Source: Bradyrhizobium iriomotense (GTDB taxonomy: Bacteria; Pseudomonadota; Alphaproteobacteria; Rhizobiales; Xanthobacteraceae). From it: a stretch of 64,000 nucleotides of DNA. The notes below the pieces were generated by a model that ran no database searches, was not told where the DNA came from, and saw only the letters and a program-made list of their open reading frames with translations. The stretch covers positions 62,001 through 126,000 of the forward strand of contig NZ_BSOW01000012.1 in the NCBI RefSeq assembly GCF_030160715.1. Reading direction: 5' to 3'. The position numbers were made by a program, and so were the translations under genes. Positions 42,279 through 50,980 of the stretch are shown here, piece by piece. Position 1 is the stretch's first letter. The number at the start of each line of letters is the position of its first letter.

Positions 42279-43076
42279 ATGTTCAAGAAAATGTCTGTCG
42301 CGCTGCTCGGCAGCGCATGCACCTTTGTCGCCGGGATCGACCGCGCCGCCGCGTTCGACAACACCGTGTCATCCGATCCGCCCGCCGTGCTCTATGCGCC
42401 GCAGGCTCCGCCGCCGCCGGTGCGCGTCGCCTCCAATGCCAACATGGGCGGCGGCTTCATCGAATTCCTGTTCGGCGGCGAGGAACGCGGCCAGCGCTAT
42501 TATCCGCAACAGCAGCCGACTTATCAGCAGCAGCCGGCCTATTACGACCAGCGTCGTTTGTCGCCGATGGGTGAGCCGCAGATGCAGGGCGCAGTGCCGC
42601 AGCAGGAGGCCGATCCGCGCTCGCGTGCGTTCGATCCGAGATTTGAAAAACAGCTCGTCGCGTATGAGGGCAAGGAAGGCGCCGGCACCATCGTCGTCGA
42701 TACCCCCAACAAGTTCCTCTATCTCGTCGAGGGCAACGGCAAGGCGCTGCGCTACGGCATCGGCGTCGGTCGTCCCGGCTTCACCTGGTCGGGCGTGAAG
42801 GCGATCACGGCCAAGCGCGAATGGCCGGACTGGACGCCGCCGGCGGAAATGATCGCACGCCGCCCCGACCTGCCGCGGCACATGGAAGGCGGCCCTGAAA
42901 ATCCGCTCGGCGCGCGCGCGATGTATCTGGGCTCTTCGCTGTACCGCATCCACGGCTCCAACGAGCCCTGGACCATCGGCACCAACGTTTCCTCCGGCTG
43001 CATCCGCATGCGCAACGAGGACGTCATCGACCTCTATGGCCGCGTCAACGTCGGCACCAGGGTCGTGGTGATGTGA
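42279..43076 (+). CDS. L,D-transpeptidase (YkuD domain)
   Basis: A protein of about 265 residues. An N-terminal signal-like helix (MSVALLGSACTFVAGIDRAA) is followed by a Gln/Tyr/Pro-rich linker (YYPQQQPTYQQQPAYYDQ). The YkuD domain occupies the C-terminal 130 residues: TIVVDTPNKFLYLVEGNG, and the catalytic motif RIHGSNEPWTIG...SSGCIRMRN with His, Ser, Gly and the nucleophilic Cys. It cross-links peptidoglycan or attaches lipoproteins in the periplasm. The start is uncertain (42279 or 42243). The terminator at 43135 follows. Confidence 0.9.
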   Translation: MFKKMSVALLGSACTFVAGIDRAAAFDNTVSSDPPAVLYAPQAPPPPVRVASNANMGGGFIEFLFGGEERGQRYYPQQQPTYQQQPAYYDQRRLSPMGEPQMQGAVPQQEADPRSRAFDPRFEKQLVAYEGKEGAGTIVVDTPNKFLYLVEGNGKALRYGIGVGRPGFTWSGVKAITAKREWPDWTPPAEMIARRPDLPRHMEGGPENPLGARAMYLGSSLYRIHGSNEPWTIGTNVSSGCIRMRNEDVIDLYGRVNVGTRVVVM

Positions 43077-43134
43077 TATCTTTCCCCTCTCCCCTTACAA
43101 GGGGAGAAGGGAATGCACCGACCCAGTGTCAAAA

Positions 43135-43163
43135 AAAACGGCCGCCGGAAGGGCGGCCGTTTT
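43135..43163. terminator. Bidirectional intrinsic terminator
   Basis: AAAACGGCCGCC (43135-43146) and GGCGGCCGTTTT (43152-43163) form a 12-bp stem with a 5-base loop. It separates the convergent transpeptidase and DUF2076 genes. A smaller dyad (CCCCTT-ACAA-GGGGAG) precedes it at about 43090. Confidence 0.92.
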
Positions 43164-43183
43164 GCATTTGATGGTGATGCTGC

Positions 43184-44014
43184 TTACGCGTAGTCGCTGC
43201 CGCCGTCATCACCGCCGCCGAAATCGCTGTCGTCGGCCATGTCGATGTTGTCGTTGTCGTTGTCGTCGTAGTCCTGATGATCATCTTGATCGTTCGACGC
43301 CTGGTCGAGGAGGCCCTGGCGGGACTCGTCGCGGTCGCGACCAGAGCCGATATCGTTGACGCCGGCATCGCGCGCCAGCGAGCCGCCGGACTGGTCGCTG
43401 TCGCCCCAAGGACTGCCGCTGCCGCCGCCACCGCGCTCCTCGATGATGGTGGTGTCGCCAAAAGCCTGATGCGATCCGCCCATCCCGCCGCCCATCATGT
43501 TGCGGATGCCGGAGAGCAACATCGAGCCGCCGACGACGCCGGCCGCGGCTGCAGCCGCAGTACCGAGGAAGGAGCCGCCGCCACCGCCCAAGGGCGGAGG
43601 GGCGCCGTAGCCCTGCTGCCCGTAAGCGGGCTGGCCGTAGCCGGGCGGCTGCGGCGGCTGCATCGCCTGGCCGGAGTTCCAGACCGGCCGCTGCTCGCGC
43701 TGCGGCACGTTCGGGACCGAGCCGCGCGATTGTCCACCGCCGAACAGGCTGTCGCGCATGGAGTCCAGAAAACCGCCTGATTGACTTTGCTGCTGGGGCG
43801 CGTTCGCCGCCTCCAGCTCCTGGATGCGGGCATTGGCGCGCTTCAGCGCCTCGTCCTGCAACAGCACGGTCTGCACCAGCGCGTACATGGCGTTGGGCGC
43901 CTTGTTCAGGCCGTCGTTGATGGCGGCGATCGCGTTCGGATCGCGCGGTGCACTCTCAAGTTTCGAAAGCCGGTCGAAAAGCTCGTCGACGAGCTGGCGT
44001 TCTTGCGGCGTCAT
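43184..44014 (-). CDS. DUF2076 family protein
   Basis: A 276-residue protein. The N-terminus MTPQERQLVDELFDRLSKLE and NAIAAINDGLNKAPNAMYALVQTVLLQDEALK (about residues 28-60) are the DUF2076 core. A Gln/Pro/Gly/Tyr-rich linker (YGQPAYGQQGYG) leads to a hydrophobic Ala/Gly-rich membrane-like segment (AAAAAAGVVGGSMLL). The tail is Asp-rich. The role is unknown; the family is thought to be envelope-associated. It converges with the transpeptidase gene. Confidence 0.88.
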   Translation of the reverse strand: MTPQERQLVDELFDRLSKLESAPRDPNAIAAINDGLNKAPNAMYALVQTVLLQDEALKRANARIQELEAANAPQQQSQSGGFLDSMRDSLFGGGQSRGSVPNVPQREQRPVWNSGQAMQPPQPPGYGQPAYGQQGYGAPPPLGGGGGSFLGTAAAAAAGVVGGSMLLSGIRNMMGGGMGGSHQAFGDTTIIEERGGGGSGSPWGDSDQSGGSLARDAGVNDIGSGRDRDESRQGLLDQASNDQDDHQDYDDNDNDNIDMADDSDFGGGDDGGSDYA

Positions 44015-44138
44015 GATCGATCTCCCTTGCGCAAACCAAGCGCGCCGAAGATGTAGGGTTCCATTGTGGCGCCAACAGTGGGCCGCGGATTAAATTTCCG
44101 CATGCGACAAGCTGCCCGGTCCCTTGCGCCCGGCGGTT

Positions 44139-44987
44139 TCATGCCAATGTCACGTTGCTCGCCGCCAGCAGCCGGGGGAACGCCTCGCTTGCGAGGTATG
44201 CGTGCTCGCGCTCGCGGACCCCGGTCATCGGATCCAGGCTGCGCAGGGTGTCGTCGACGAAGCCGGGATGGCACATCACGAGCCCGCCGTCAGGCAGGCC
44301 CGCGATGAATTCGCCCATCAGCTTGCCGAAATCGGCCGCATCCCGCGTGAAGTCATAGGCGCCGGCGAAGCCGGGATTGAAGGCGAGACCCGCCTGCCGC
44401 GCGCGGTGGCGGAATTGCGCGCTCAGGACATCCAGCACCAGTGCCTTGGGCGAGGCCAGCCGCTGCATCAGCGGGAGCTCGCGGCCGCCCTGCCGCACCC
44501 AGGCCTTTGGCGCGGCCTCGCTGACAGCGGCGACGAAGCCGTCGCGGACCTGCGGATAGAGCTGCACATGCTGATGGCCGTCGACGAAATCAGGCGCGCG
44601 TCCGAACGCCTGCGCGAACGCCGCAAGCTGCGCCTTCACCTCCGCGTAAATGATCTCGCGATCGAGCCGCCGCAGCAATCCCGCTCGTAGTAGTTTGGGA
44701 AAGGCCAGGAACATGTCGCCTTCGAGCGGGCGGAAATGCATGGTCAGCGGGCGGAACGGCGCCGACAGCGTGACATGCAATCCGATCGCGCAGCGCGGGC
44801 TCTTTGTCCGGGACGCCTCCAGCGCGTCGACCTCGCTGCGGCCGATCGCCGGTCCCGGCATCATCACGGACGTCGCATTGAGACGGCCGCGTTCGATGAG
44901 GTCGCGGATCCCAAGGTTGACGCCCGCGCTGATCCCGTAATCATCGGCGCAAAGCCAGATACGCCGCGGCTTCGCCGCTTCGTTCAT
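44139..44987 (-). CDS. ChbG/HpnK (YdjC) family deacetylase
   Basis: A 282-residue member of the YdjC-like carbohydrate deacetylase fold. IWLCADDYGISAGVNLGIRD (about residues 10-29) contains the catalytic Asp-Asp. CAIGLHVTLSAPFRPL and FVDGHQHVQLYPQV supply metal-binding His residues. LVMCHPGFVDDTLRSLDP closes the site. It removes acetyl groups from sugars; HpnK members modify hopanoid glycolipids. Its ATG overlaps the stop of the GT2 gene (ATGA), implying that the glycosyltransferase and deacetylase act on the same glycolipid. No other hpn genes are visible. Confidence 0.88.
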   Translation of the reverse strand: MNEAAKPRRIWLCADDYGISAGVNLGIRDLIERGRLNATSVMMPGPAIGRSEVDALEASRTKSPRCAIGLHVTLSAPFRPLTMHFRPLEGDMFLAFPKLLRAGLLRRLDREIIYAEVKAQLAAFAQAFGRAPDFVDGHQHVQLYPQVRDGFVAAVSEAAPKAWVRQGGRELPLMQRLASPKALVLDVLSAQFRHRARQAGLAFNPGFAGAYDFTRDAADFGKLMGEFIAGLPDGGLVMCHPGFVDDTLRSLDPMTGVREREHAYLASEAFPRLLAASNVTLA

Positions 44988-46030
44988 TCCGCCGCCGTCC
45001 TGCTCGAGGCGTCGTCGGCCTTGTCGGTCTCGAATTGCTTCTCGCTGTGCTCGGCAACGAAGTAGATCGGGCGCGCCTTCAATTCGGAGAGGATCTTGCC
45101 GATATATTCGCCGACGATGCCGATCATGATGAGCTGCACGCCGCCGATCGTCATCAGGCCGACCACGAGCGAGGGATAGCCGGGCACCTGCTTGCCGGTG
45201 GTGAAGACTTCCCAGAGGATGGACAGGCCGAACAGGAAGGCGACGCCCGCGAGCAGTACGCCGAGCAGGCTGGCAAAGCGCAAGGGCGCGACCGAGAACG
45301 AGGTCAGACCCTCGATCGAGAGGCCGAGCAGCCGCGTCGCATTGAAGGTGGTCACGCCGTGGGCGCGGGCCGCGGGCTCGTAGTCGACGCGGATCTGGCG
45401 GAAGCCGATCCAGCTCGCCAGCCCCTTGAAGAAGCGGTTGCGCTCGGGCAATTGCCGCAGCGCTGCGACCGCGCGCGGCGAGAGCAGGCGGAAGTCGCCG
45501 GCGTCTTCGGGGATCTTCTGCCGCGCGCCCCAATTGATCAGCGCGTAGAAGCCGTGCACCGCGAGCCGCCGCAGGAACGTTTCGTTGTCGCGATGCGCCT
45601 TGGCGGTATAGACGACGTCGTAGCCGTCATCGATCCAGTGTCCGACGAGTTGTTCCACCAGTGCGGGCGGGTGCTGGCCGTCGCCGTCCATGAACATCAC
45701 GGCGCCGCGCCTTGCGTGGTCGAGGCCGGCCATCAGCGCCGCCTCCTTGCCGAAATTGCGCGACAGCGACACCACCTGTACGTCGATCGCATCGGCCGGC
45801 AGCGCGCGCGCGATCGCAAGCGTCGAATCCGCGCTGCCGTCGTCGACATAGACGACCTCGCAGGCGAGGCGATAGCGCTCCCGCAGCGTCCTGGCGAGCT
45901 CGCAGAGCCGCTGGTGCAGCGCGACGAGCCCCGCCGCCTCGTTATAGACCGGCACGACAATCGACAGCCCTTTGGCCGCGGCGCTCGTCGCGGTGGTGGT
46001 CAGGGCGGAAACGTCAGAGCCCAGCGTCAT
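44984..46030 (-). CDS. GT2 glycosyltransferase with C-terminal membrane helices (GtrB/ArnC-like)
   Basis: A 348-residue polyisoprenyl-phosphate glycosyltransferase. The catalytic domain has LSIVVPVYNEAAGLVALHQR (about residue 22), VVYVDDGSADSTL (about 60) and the DxD-like MFMDGDGQHPP (about 112). VSLSRNFGKEAALMAGLDHA is the lipid-phosphate-binding helix of this clade. Two C-terminal helices, SLLGVLLAGVAFLFGLSIL and SLVVGLMTIGGVQLIMIGIV, anchor it. It probably loads a sugar on undecaprenyl phosphate. The downstream deacetylase overlaps it by four bases. Confidence 0.92.
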   Translation of the reverse strand: MTLGSDVSALTTTATSAAAKGLSIVVPVYNEAAGLVALHQRLCELARTLRERYRLACEVVYVDDGSADSTLAIARALPADAIDVQVVSLSRNFGKEAALMAGLDHARRGAVMFMDGDGQHPPALVEQLVGHWIDDGYDVVYTAKAHRDNETFLRRLAVHGFYALINWGARQKIPEDAGDFRLLSPRAVAALRQLPERNRFFKGLASWIGFRQIRVDYEPAARAHGVTTFNATRLLGLSIEGLTSFSVAPLRFASLLGVLLAGVAFLFGLSILWEVFTTGKQVPGYPSLVVGLMTIGGVQLIMIGIVGEYIGKILSELKARPIYFVAEHSEKQFETDKADDASSRTAAE

Positions 46031-46152
46031 CGATCAAGGTTCCAGAAGCACTCAAAACTCGTTCGAACAGCATATGGTAGCTGCCGTTTGCTGTCTCTAC
46101 GCTGAACGGGCCCCAGGGATGCCCCAGAGATTTCCCAAGGGATTCCTGCACC

Positions 46153-47130
46153 TCACCGCCGCAGGAACGTCTCGAGCTTGGCGAACAGCGGGTTCTCGCG
46201 ATCAAAGACGTAGTCGAGCGAGACCACCGAAACCGTCTCGGCGCCATGATCGCGCAGGAAGCTCGCCAGCGCATAGAGTTTTGCGGGCGGACAGTGCAGC
46301 GTCAACATGCCGGACGAGGTCGGCCCGCCGAACGGCGCCTCCACGCCGAAATTCCGGTGCGCCTCGCTCAGCAATGCCGCATCGCACTGCCGGAAACGGG
46401 TGCGGACCTCGCGGTACTGGTTTGCCCGCGCCCGGGCCGCGATGTGATCGAGGATGATCCGGGCCGTCTCCCGCGCCTCGGGCGACCACTCGGCGTCCCG
46501 GGAGGCGACCAGATTGGCCTGGCTGCGCAGGATGACGCCATCGTCGAGGATCTTCAGGCCATTGGCGGCAAGCGTTGCGCCGGTCGTGGTGATGTCGACG
46601 ATCAGCTCGGCGGTGCCGGCCGCAGGCGCGCCCTCGGTCGCACCGGTGCTCTCGACGATCCGATAGTCGACGATGCCGTGGCTCGAAAAGAACGCCCGCG
46701 TGAGATTGATGAATTTGGTCGCGACCCGCATCCGCCGGTGGTGCTGCTCGCGGAAGCCGGTGGTGACGTCGTCGAGATCGGCCATGGTGCGGACATCGAT
46801 CCAGGCCTGCGGCACGGCGACCACGACGTCGGCATAGCCGAAGCCGAGCCGCTCGATCAGGGCGACGCGCGTGTCGGCATCCGCGATGTTCTCGTGCACC
46901 AGATCCTCGCCGGTGACGCCGAGATGCGCCATGCCGCGGGCAAGCTGCGAGGCGATCTCGCTCGCCGAGAGATAGGCGATCTCGACATTGTCGAGGCCTG
47001 CGATGGTGCCGCGATAATCGCGCGCACCGCCGGCCTTCGACAGCGTCAGCCCGGCGCGCGCGAAAAAGCCTTCCGCGTTTTCCTGGAGGCGGCCCTTGGA
47101 CGGAACGGCCAGAACGAATGGCGCGCTCAT
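46153..47130 (-). CDS. hisG: ATP phosphoribosyltransferase HisG (long, 325 aa)
   Basis: A 325-residue HisG that catalyses the first step of histidine biosynthesis. DLVHENIADADTRVALIERL and ADVVVAVPQAWIDVRT lie in domain I. The PRPP loop is VESTGATEGAPAAGTAELIVD (about residues 155-175), followed by ITTTGATLAANGLKIL. The C-terminal 90 residues, including VEAPFGGPTSSGMLTLHC, resemble an added regulatory domain. The gene starts three bases after hisZ stops. Short HisG usually needs HisZ, whereas long HisG does not, so finding both together deserves attention. Confidence 0.94.
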   Translation of the reverse strand: MSAPFVLAVPSKGRLQENAEGFFARAGLTLSKAGGARDYRGTIAGLDNVEIAYLSASEIASQLARGMAHLGVTGEDLVHENIADADTRVALIERLGFGYADVVVAVPQAWIDVRTMADLDDVTTGFREQHHRRMRVATKFINLTRAFFSSHGIVDYRIVESTGATEGAPAAGTAELIVDITTTGATLAANGLKILDDGVILRSQANLVASRDAEWSPEARETARIILDHIAARARANQYREVRTRFRQCDAALLSEAHRNFGVEAPFGGPTSSGMLTLHCPPAKLYALASFLRDHGAETVSVVSLDYVFDRENPLFAKLETFLRR

Positions 47131-47133
47131 GAC

Positions 47134-48282
47134 TTAAGCTCCCTTGCGGCCGATCTTGGCGAGCGCATCGACCCAGACCGAGAAGCCGACTGCGGGGATC
47201 GGCGTCTGCGATCCGAGCTGGGTCATCAGGCCGTCGTAGCGGCCGCCTGCGACCAGCGGTTCGACGCCGTTACCCCTGTGATGCACTTCGAACTCGAAGC
47301 CGGTGTAATAGTCGAGACCGCGCCCGAACGAGGTCGAAAAACGCGTCTCTTTCACGTCGATGCCGCGCGCGGCCATGAAGCCGACGCGGTTCTCGAACAG
47401 GTCGATCGCCGCCGAAATATCCAGCCTGGTATCCGCGGCGAGCGCGCGCAACTCGGCAACCGCCTGATCCGGATTGCCTGCGATCGACAGGAAGCGCTTG
47501 AGCACGGTCAGCACCTCGCGCGGCAGCGCACCGCTCTTCAGGGTGGATTGCTCGAGGAAGCGGTCGGCGATTTCGGCCGTGGTGCGGCCCCCGACATTGG
47601 TGGTGCCGGCGATCGACATCAAATCGGTGACGAGCGCGAGCGCCGCCTTGCGGTCGGAGCCTGCGAGTGCCGCCAGCACGCCTTCATACTCGTTGCGGGT
47701 GGTGGCGGTTGTGATCGAGAGCCGTTCCAGATCCTGCTCGAGGCTGATCTTGCGGTTGAAATCCTTGATCAGCCGGCGCCGCCAGACCGGGAACAGGTCG
47801 AGCGCGTCGATCACGGCATTGAACAGTGCCACATCGCCAGTGCGGATCTCGACGTCACGGACGCCGAAGGCCGTGGTCGCCTCCAGCGCCAGCGCAAGCA
47901 TCTCGGCGTCGGCGGCGGCCCGGTCCTGGCGGCCGAACGATTCGATGCCGGCCTGGAGGAACTCGCTCGCTCGGCCGCTGCGGTATCGAAACACCGGGCC
48001 GAGATAGCTGAAGCCCGCGGGCTCGCCGGCGCGCCCCGAGGCGAGGTAGTCGCGGGCCACGGGAATCGTCAGGTCCGGGCGCAGGCACAGCTCCTCACCG
48101 GTCAGATCGGTGGTCAGGTATAGGCTCTTGCGGATGTCCTCACCGGAGAGGTCCAGGAACGGCTCGGCGGGCTGGAGGATCGCCGGCTCGGCGTGGACGT
48201 AACCGGCCTGCGCGAACGACAACAGCAGCGTATCCGCCCAAGTGGCGGAGCCGGCAGCATTTGAGGTGGCAGTCGCGGTCAT
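47134..48282 (-). CDS. hisZ: ATP phosphoribosyltransferase regulatory subunit HisZ
   Basis: A 382-residue HisRS-like protein. The class II tRNA synthetase core is visible: AEPFLDLSGEDIRKSLYLTT, LCLRPDLTIPVARDYL (motif 2-like) and FSYLGPVFRYRSGRASEFLQAG. The histidine-binding segments VAGGRYDGLMTQLG near the C-terminus are present, but there is no anticodon-binding domain, which separates HisZ from HisRS. It activates HisG allosterically. The ATG at 48282 (MTATATSN) is chosen over an upstream start. It is followed at once by hisG. Confidence 0.93.
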   Translation of the reverse strand: MTATATSNAAGSATWADTLLLSFAQAGYVHAEPAILQPAEPFLDLSGEDIRKSLYLTTDLTGEELCLRPDLTIPVARDYLASGRAGEPAGFSYLGPVFRYRSGRASEFLQAGIESFGRQDRAAADAEMLALALEATTAFGVRDVEIRTGDVALFNAVIDALDLFPVWRRRLIKDFNRKISLEQDLERLSITTATTRNEYEGVLAALAGSDRKAALALVTDLMSIAGTTNVGGRTTAEIADRFLEQSTLKSGALPREVLTVLKRFLSIAGNPDQAVAELRALAADTRLDISAAIDLFENRVGFMAARGIDVKETRFSTSFGRGLDYYTGFEFEVHHRGNGVEPLVAGGRYDGLMTQLGSQTPIPAVGFSVWVDALAKIGRKGA

Positions 48283-48398
48283 GATGGGGTCCGTTTGTCC
48301 CGGCGGGACCGGGGCAGGCAAAGGTGACGTTGGCGCAGCCCCTTAGCATGGCCCGATTACGGTTTCGACCTCCAAAGGCTCAATGTCTTAATGGTCGC

Positions 48399-49154
48399 CT
48401 AGCCCGGCGGGCCGCCCCAGTCGCCGAGCACGGACTGCACCAGTGCAAGGGCCGCCACCGCCGCCGTATCGGCCCGCAGGATTCGCGGACCCAGGGCCAG
48501 GCGCAGGATACGGGGCTGACGCAGGAGCAGGGCGCGCTCCTCCTCGGCAAAGCCGCCCTCGGGGCCGATCAGCACGTCGATGCCGTGAGCCGCATCGCGC
48601 GCGGCTTGCAGGCCTTTGAGCGGGCTCTCCGTCGCTGCGGCCTCGTCGCAAAACACCAGCAGCCGCTCTGCGGCACGCTGGCTGAGGAAGCGCTCCAGCG
48701 GAACCGGATCGGCCACGGTCGCAAGGCTCAGGATGCCGCATTGCTCGGCCGCCTCGATGACATTGGCGCGCATTCGCTCGCCATTGACGCGCGAGGCCTG
48801 GGTGAAGCGGGTCAGCACCGGCTGCAGGGTCGAGGCACCCATCTCCACCGCCTTCTGGACGATGTAATCGAGCCGCGCATGCTTGAGCGGCGCGAAGACA
48901 TAGGCCAAGTCTGCCAGCCCGTCCTGTGCGCGGGTCTGCTTCAGGATCACGAGGGCATCGGGGCGCTTGCGGCCCTCGATGGCGGCCTGCCATTCGCCGT
49001 CGCGGCCGTTGAACGCCAGGATGGGATCGCCGGCGCCAAGCCGCAACACGTTGCCGAGATAGTTGCTCTGGTCACGGTCGAGCACCACCCTGGCGTCCTG
49101 GATGAGGTCGGCCTCGACGAACAGGCGGGGGGCGCGAAAGTCGTGGGAAGGCAT
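48399..49154 (-). CDS. rsmE: 16S rRNA (uracil-1498-N3)-methyltransferase RsmE
   Basis: A 251-residue SPOUT methyltransferase. The N-terminal PUA-like domain (FRAPRLFVEADLIQDARVVL) precedes the knot: LIGPEGGFAEEERALL (about residue 190) and LALGPRILRADTAAVAALAL (about 220), both RsmE signatures for SAM binding. It methylates a uracil of 16S rRNA near the decoding site. It is alone on the minus strand between hisZ and the next operon. The start MPSHDFRAPRLF is well placed. Confidence 0.94.
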   Translation of the reverse strand: MPSHDFRAPRLFVEADLIQDARVVLDRDQSNYLGNVLRLGAGDPILAFNGRDGEWQAAIEGRKRPDALVILKQTRAQDGLADLAYVFAPLKHARLDYIVQKAVEMGASTLQPVLTRFTQASRVNGERMRANVIEAAEQCGILSLATVADPVPLERFLSQRAAERLLVFCDEAAATESPLKGLQAARDAAHGIDVLIGPEGGFAEEERALLLRQPRILRLALGPRILRADTAAVAALALVQSVLGDWGGPPG

Positions 49155-49364
49155 GCGTTCAGGGTCCAGTTTGCGGCCGTTCTTAACCGAAACCAGGGAT
49201 TTGGGGGTAAATATTGCCTCCGGCGGGCGTTCCCGTGCCGCGCTCTTGCCCTATTCGACGGGTTGTTAAGAGCCGGCAGGAATCGTAAAAGCGCGAAAAT
49301 GCCGGTTGCGCTTCAATTGGGAAGACGCCGACCCCCCGTGGATCCTGCCGGAGATACCGCCTTG

Positions 49365-50033
49365 ATGATCCGTCGTTTGATGGTTCCGATCACTGCCGCC
49401 ATGGTGACGATGGGCGCTGCCAGCGTCCAGGCGCAGAGCGCCTTCCCCGCGCCGCTGCCCGGCCAGGCTGCGGCTCCCGCGAACGATTCCGCTTTTCCGC
49501 CGGTCAATGGCCGCGCGCCGGTCGCCAGCATCGGAGCGCCGCCGCAGGCCTCCTCGTTCCCCACCAACGGTGCCCCGCCGGTCGGTGGCGGCGGGTTCAG
49601 CGCCGCGCCGCCAAGTCAGCCCAGCGCCGGCTCCGAGCAGTGCATGAAGGGCTTCCTGCCGCTGCGCGAGGAGACCGAGAAGCGCGGCAAGCTGATCAAG
49701 GCCGCAAGCGATCGCAAGGCGCCGCCGGATGAGGCCTGCAAGCTGATCAGGAACTTCGTCCAGGCCGAGCAGAAGATGATGAAGTATGTCGAGGTCAACG
49801 CCGCCAAATGCGGAATTCCCCCGCAGATCGGCGAGCAGATGAAGGCCGGACACAAGAACGCCGAGAACATGCAGACGAAGGTCTGCCAGATGGCGCAGCA
49901 GATACAGCAGCGCGGGCCGGCAGGTCCGTCGCTGAGCGAGGTGCTGGGCTCCGCGTCGGCGCCCGAAGCCAACGTCGCCAAGAAGGGCGGCAACACCTTC
50001 GACACGCTCAACGGCAACGTCCTGACCCGATGA
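49365..50033 (+). CDS. Exported hypothetical protein (222 aa)
   Basis: A signal peptide (MIRRLMVPITAAMVTMGAAS, cleavage after VQAQ) is followed by a Pro/Ala/Gly-rich linker of about 60 residues with repeated P-x-N-G-A-P units. The C-terminal half, CMKGFLPLREETEKRGKLIK and DEACKLIRNFVQAEQKMMKY, is helical and Cys-spaced. It is a common Bradyrhizobium pattern of unknown role. GGAGAT lies upstream. Its stop overlaps the ubiA ATG (ATGA), so it is co-translated with ubiA. Confidence 0.75.
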   Translation: MIRRLMVPITAAMVTMGAASVQAQSAFPAPLPGQAAAPANDSAFPPVNGRAPVASIGAPPQASSFPTNGAPPVGGGGFSAAPPSQPSAGSEQCMKGFLPLREETEKRGKLIKAASDRKAPPDEACKLIRNFVQAEQKMMKYVEVNAAKCGIPPQIGEQMKAGHKNAENMQTKVCQMAQQIQQRGPAGPSLSEVLGSASAPEANVAKKGGNTFDTLNGNVLTR

Positions 50034-50962
50034 GTGATACATCAGCCCGCGTTGCCGATTCCACCGGCAACTGGGTCGATACGCTCGCGCCGCAATGGGC
50101 GCGGCCTTATTTGCGGCTGTCCCGCTACGATCGTCCGATCGGCTCGTGGCTGCTGTTGATGCCGTGCTGGTGGTCCGCGGCACTCGCCGCCGGCATGGCG
50201 CGTGACATCCGTCATCTGCCGCTCACCATCCTCCTGTTCTTCATCGGCGCCTTCGTCATGCGCGGCGCGGGCTGCGCCTGGAACGACATCACCGACCGCG
50301 ACCTCGACGCGAAGGTCGAGCGCACGCGCTCGCGGCCGCTGCCCGCGGGGCAAATCACCGTGACACAGGCGTTGGCCTTCCTGGTCGCGCAGGCGCTGGT
50401 CGGCCTCGCCGTGCTGCTCCAGTTCAACCGCTTTGCCGTCATGACCGGCATCGCCTCGCTCGTGATCGTCGCCATCTATCCCTTCATGAAGCGCGTCACC
50501 TGGTGGCCGCAGGTGTTCCTCGGGCTCGCCTTCTCCTGGGGCGCGCTGATGGGCTTTGCCGTCACCTTCGCGCGGGTCGATCTCACCGCGCTCGTGCTCT
50601 ATGCCGGCTCGATCGCCTGGGTGATCGGCTACGACACGATCTACGCGCATCAGGATGCCGAGGACGACGCGCTGATCGGCGTCAAGTCCACCGCGCGCCT
50701 GTTCGGCGCGCATACGCATCAGGCGCTGATCATGTTCTACGGGCTCGCGGTGATGCTGATCGGCGTCGCGCTCGCCTCCGCCGAAGTGCGCTGGCCGGCC
50801 TGGCTCGGCCTCGCCGCTTTTGCCGCGCATCTGGCCTGGCAGATCAGGCGGCTGAACATCGGCGACCCCGCGCTCTGCCTGCGCCTGTTCAAGTCGAACC
50901 GCGATGCGGGACTTTTGCTGTTTGCGGGATTGCTGACGGATGCGGCGATGCGGGCCGCCTAA
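50030..50962 (+). CDS. ubiA: 4-hydroxybenzoate polyprenyltransferase UbiA
   Basis: A 310-residue polytopic prenyltransferase with about eight helices. The first aspartate-rich motif is CAWNDITDRDLDAKVERTRS (about residues 82-101), and the second is YDTIYAHQDAEDDALIGVKS (about 200-219). It attaches the ubiquinone side chain to 4-hydroxybenzoate in the inner membrane. Its ATG overlaps the preceding exported-protein gene by four bases, and it converges with the DUF6101-like gene at 50981. Confidence 0.95.
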   Translation: MSDTSARVADSTGNWVDTLAPQWARPYLRLSRYDRPIGSWLLLMPCWWSAALAAGMARDIRHLPLTILLFFIGAFVMRGAGCAWNDITDRDLDAKVERTRSRPLPAGQITVTQALAFLVAQALVGLAVLLQFNRFAVMTGIASLVIVAIYPFMKRVTWWPQVFLGLAFSWGALMGFAVTFARVDLTALVLYAGSIAWVIGYDTIYAHQDAEDDALIGVKSTARLFGAHTHQALIMFYGLAVMLIGVALASAEVRWPAWLGLAAFAAHLAWQIRRLNIGDPALCLRLFKSNRDAGLLLFAGLLTDAAMRAA

Positions 50963-50980
50963 ACCGCAACCCGCAAATTC

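Noticed and set aside
43196..43290. GTCGT-type microsatellite resembling a repeat array.
   Set aside because: It is the Asp/Asn-coding tail of the DUF2076 gene, not a CRISPR or independent repeat.
46246..48123. A 625-codon plus-strand frame opposite hisG and hisZ.
   Set aside because: Both antisense partners have strong family signatures; the product is a low-complexity Arg/Asp/Gly mix.
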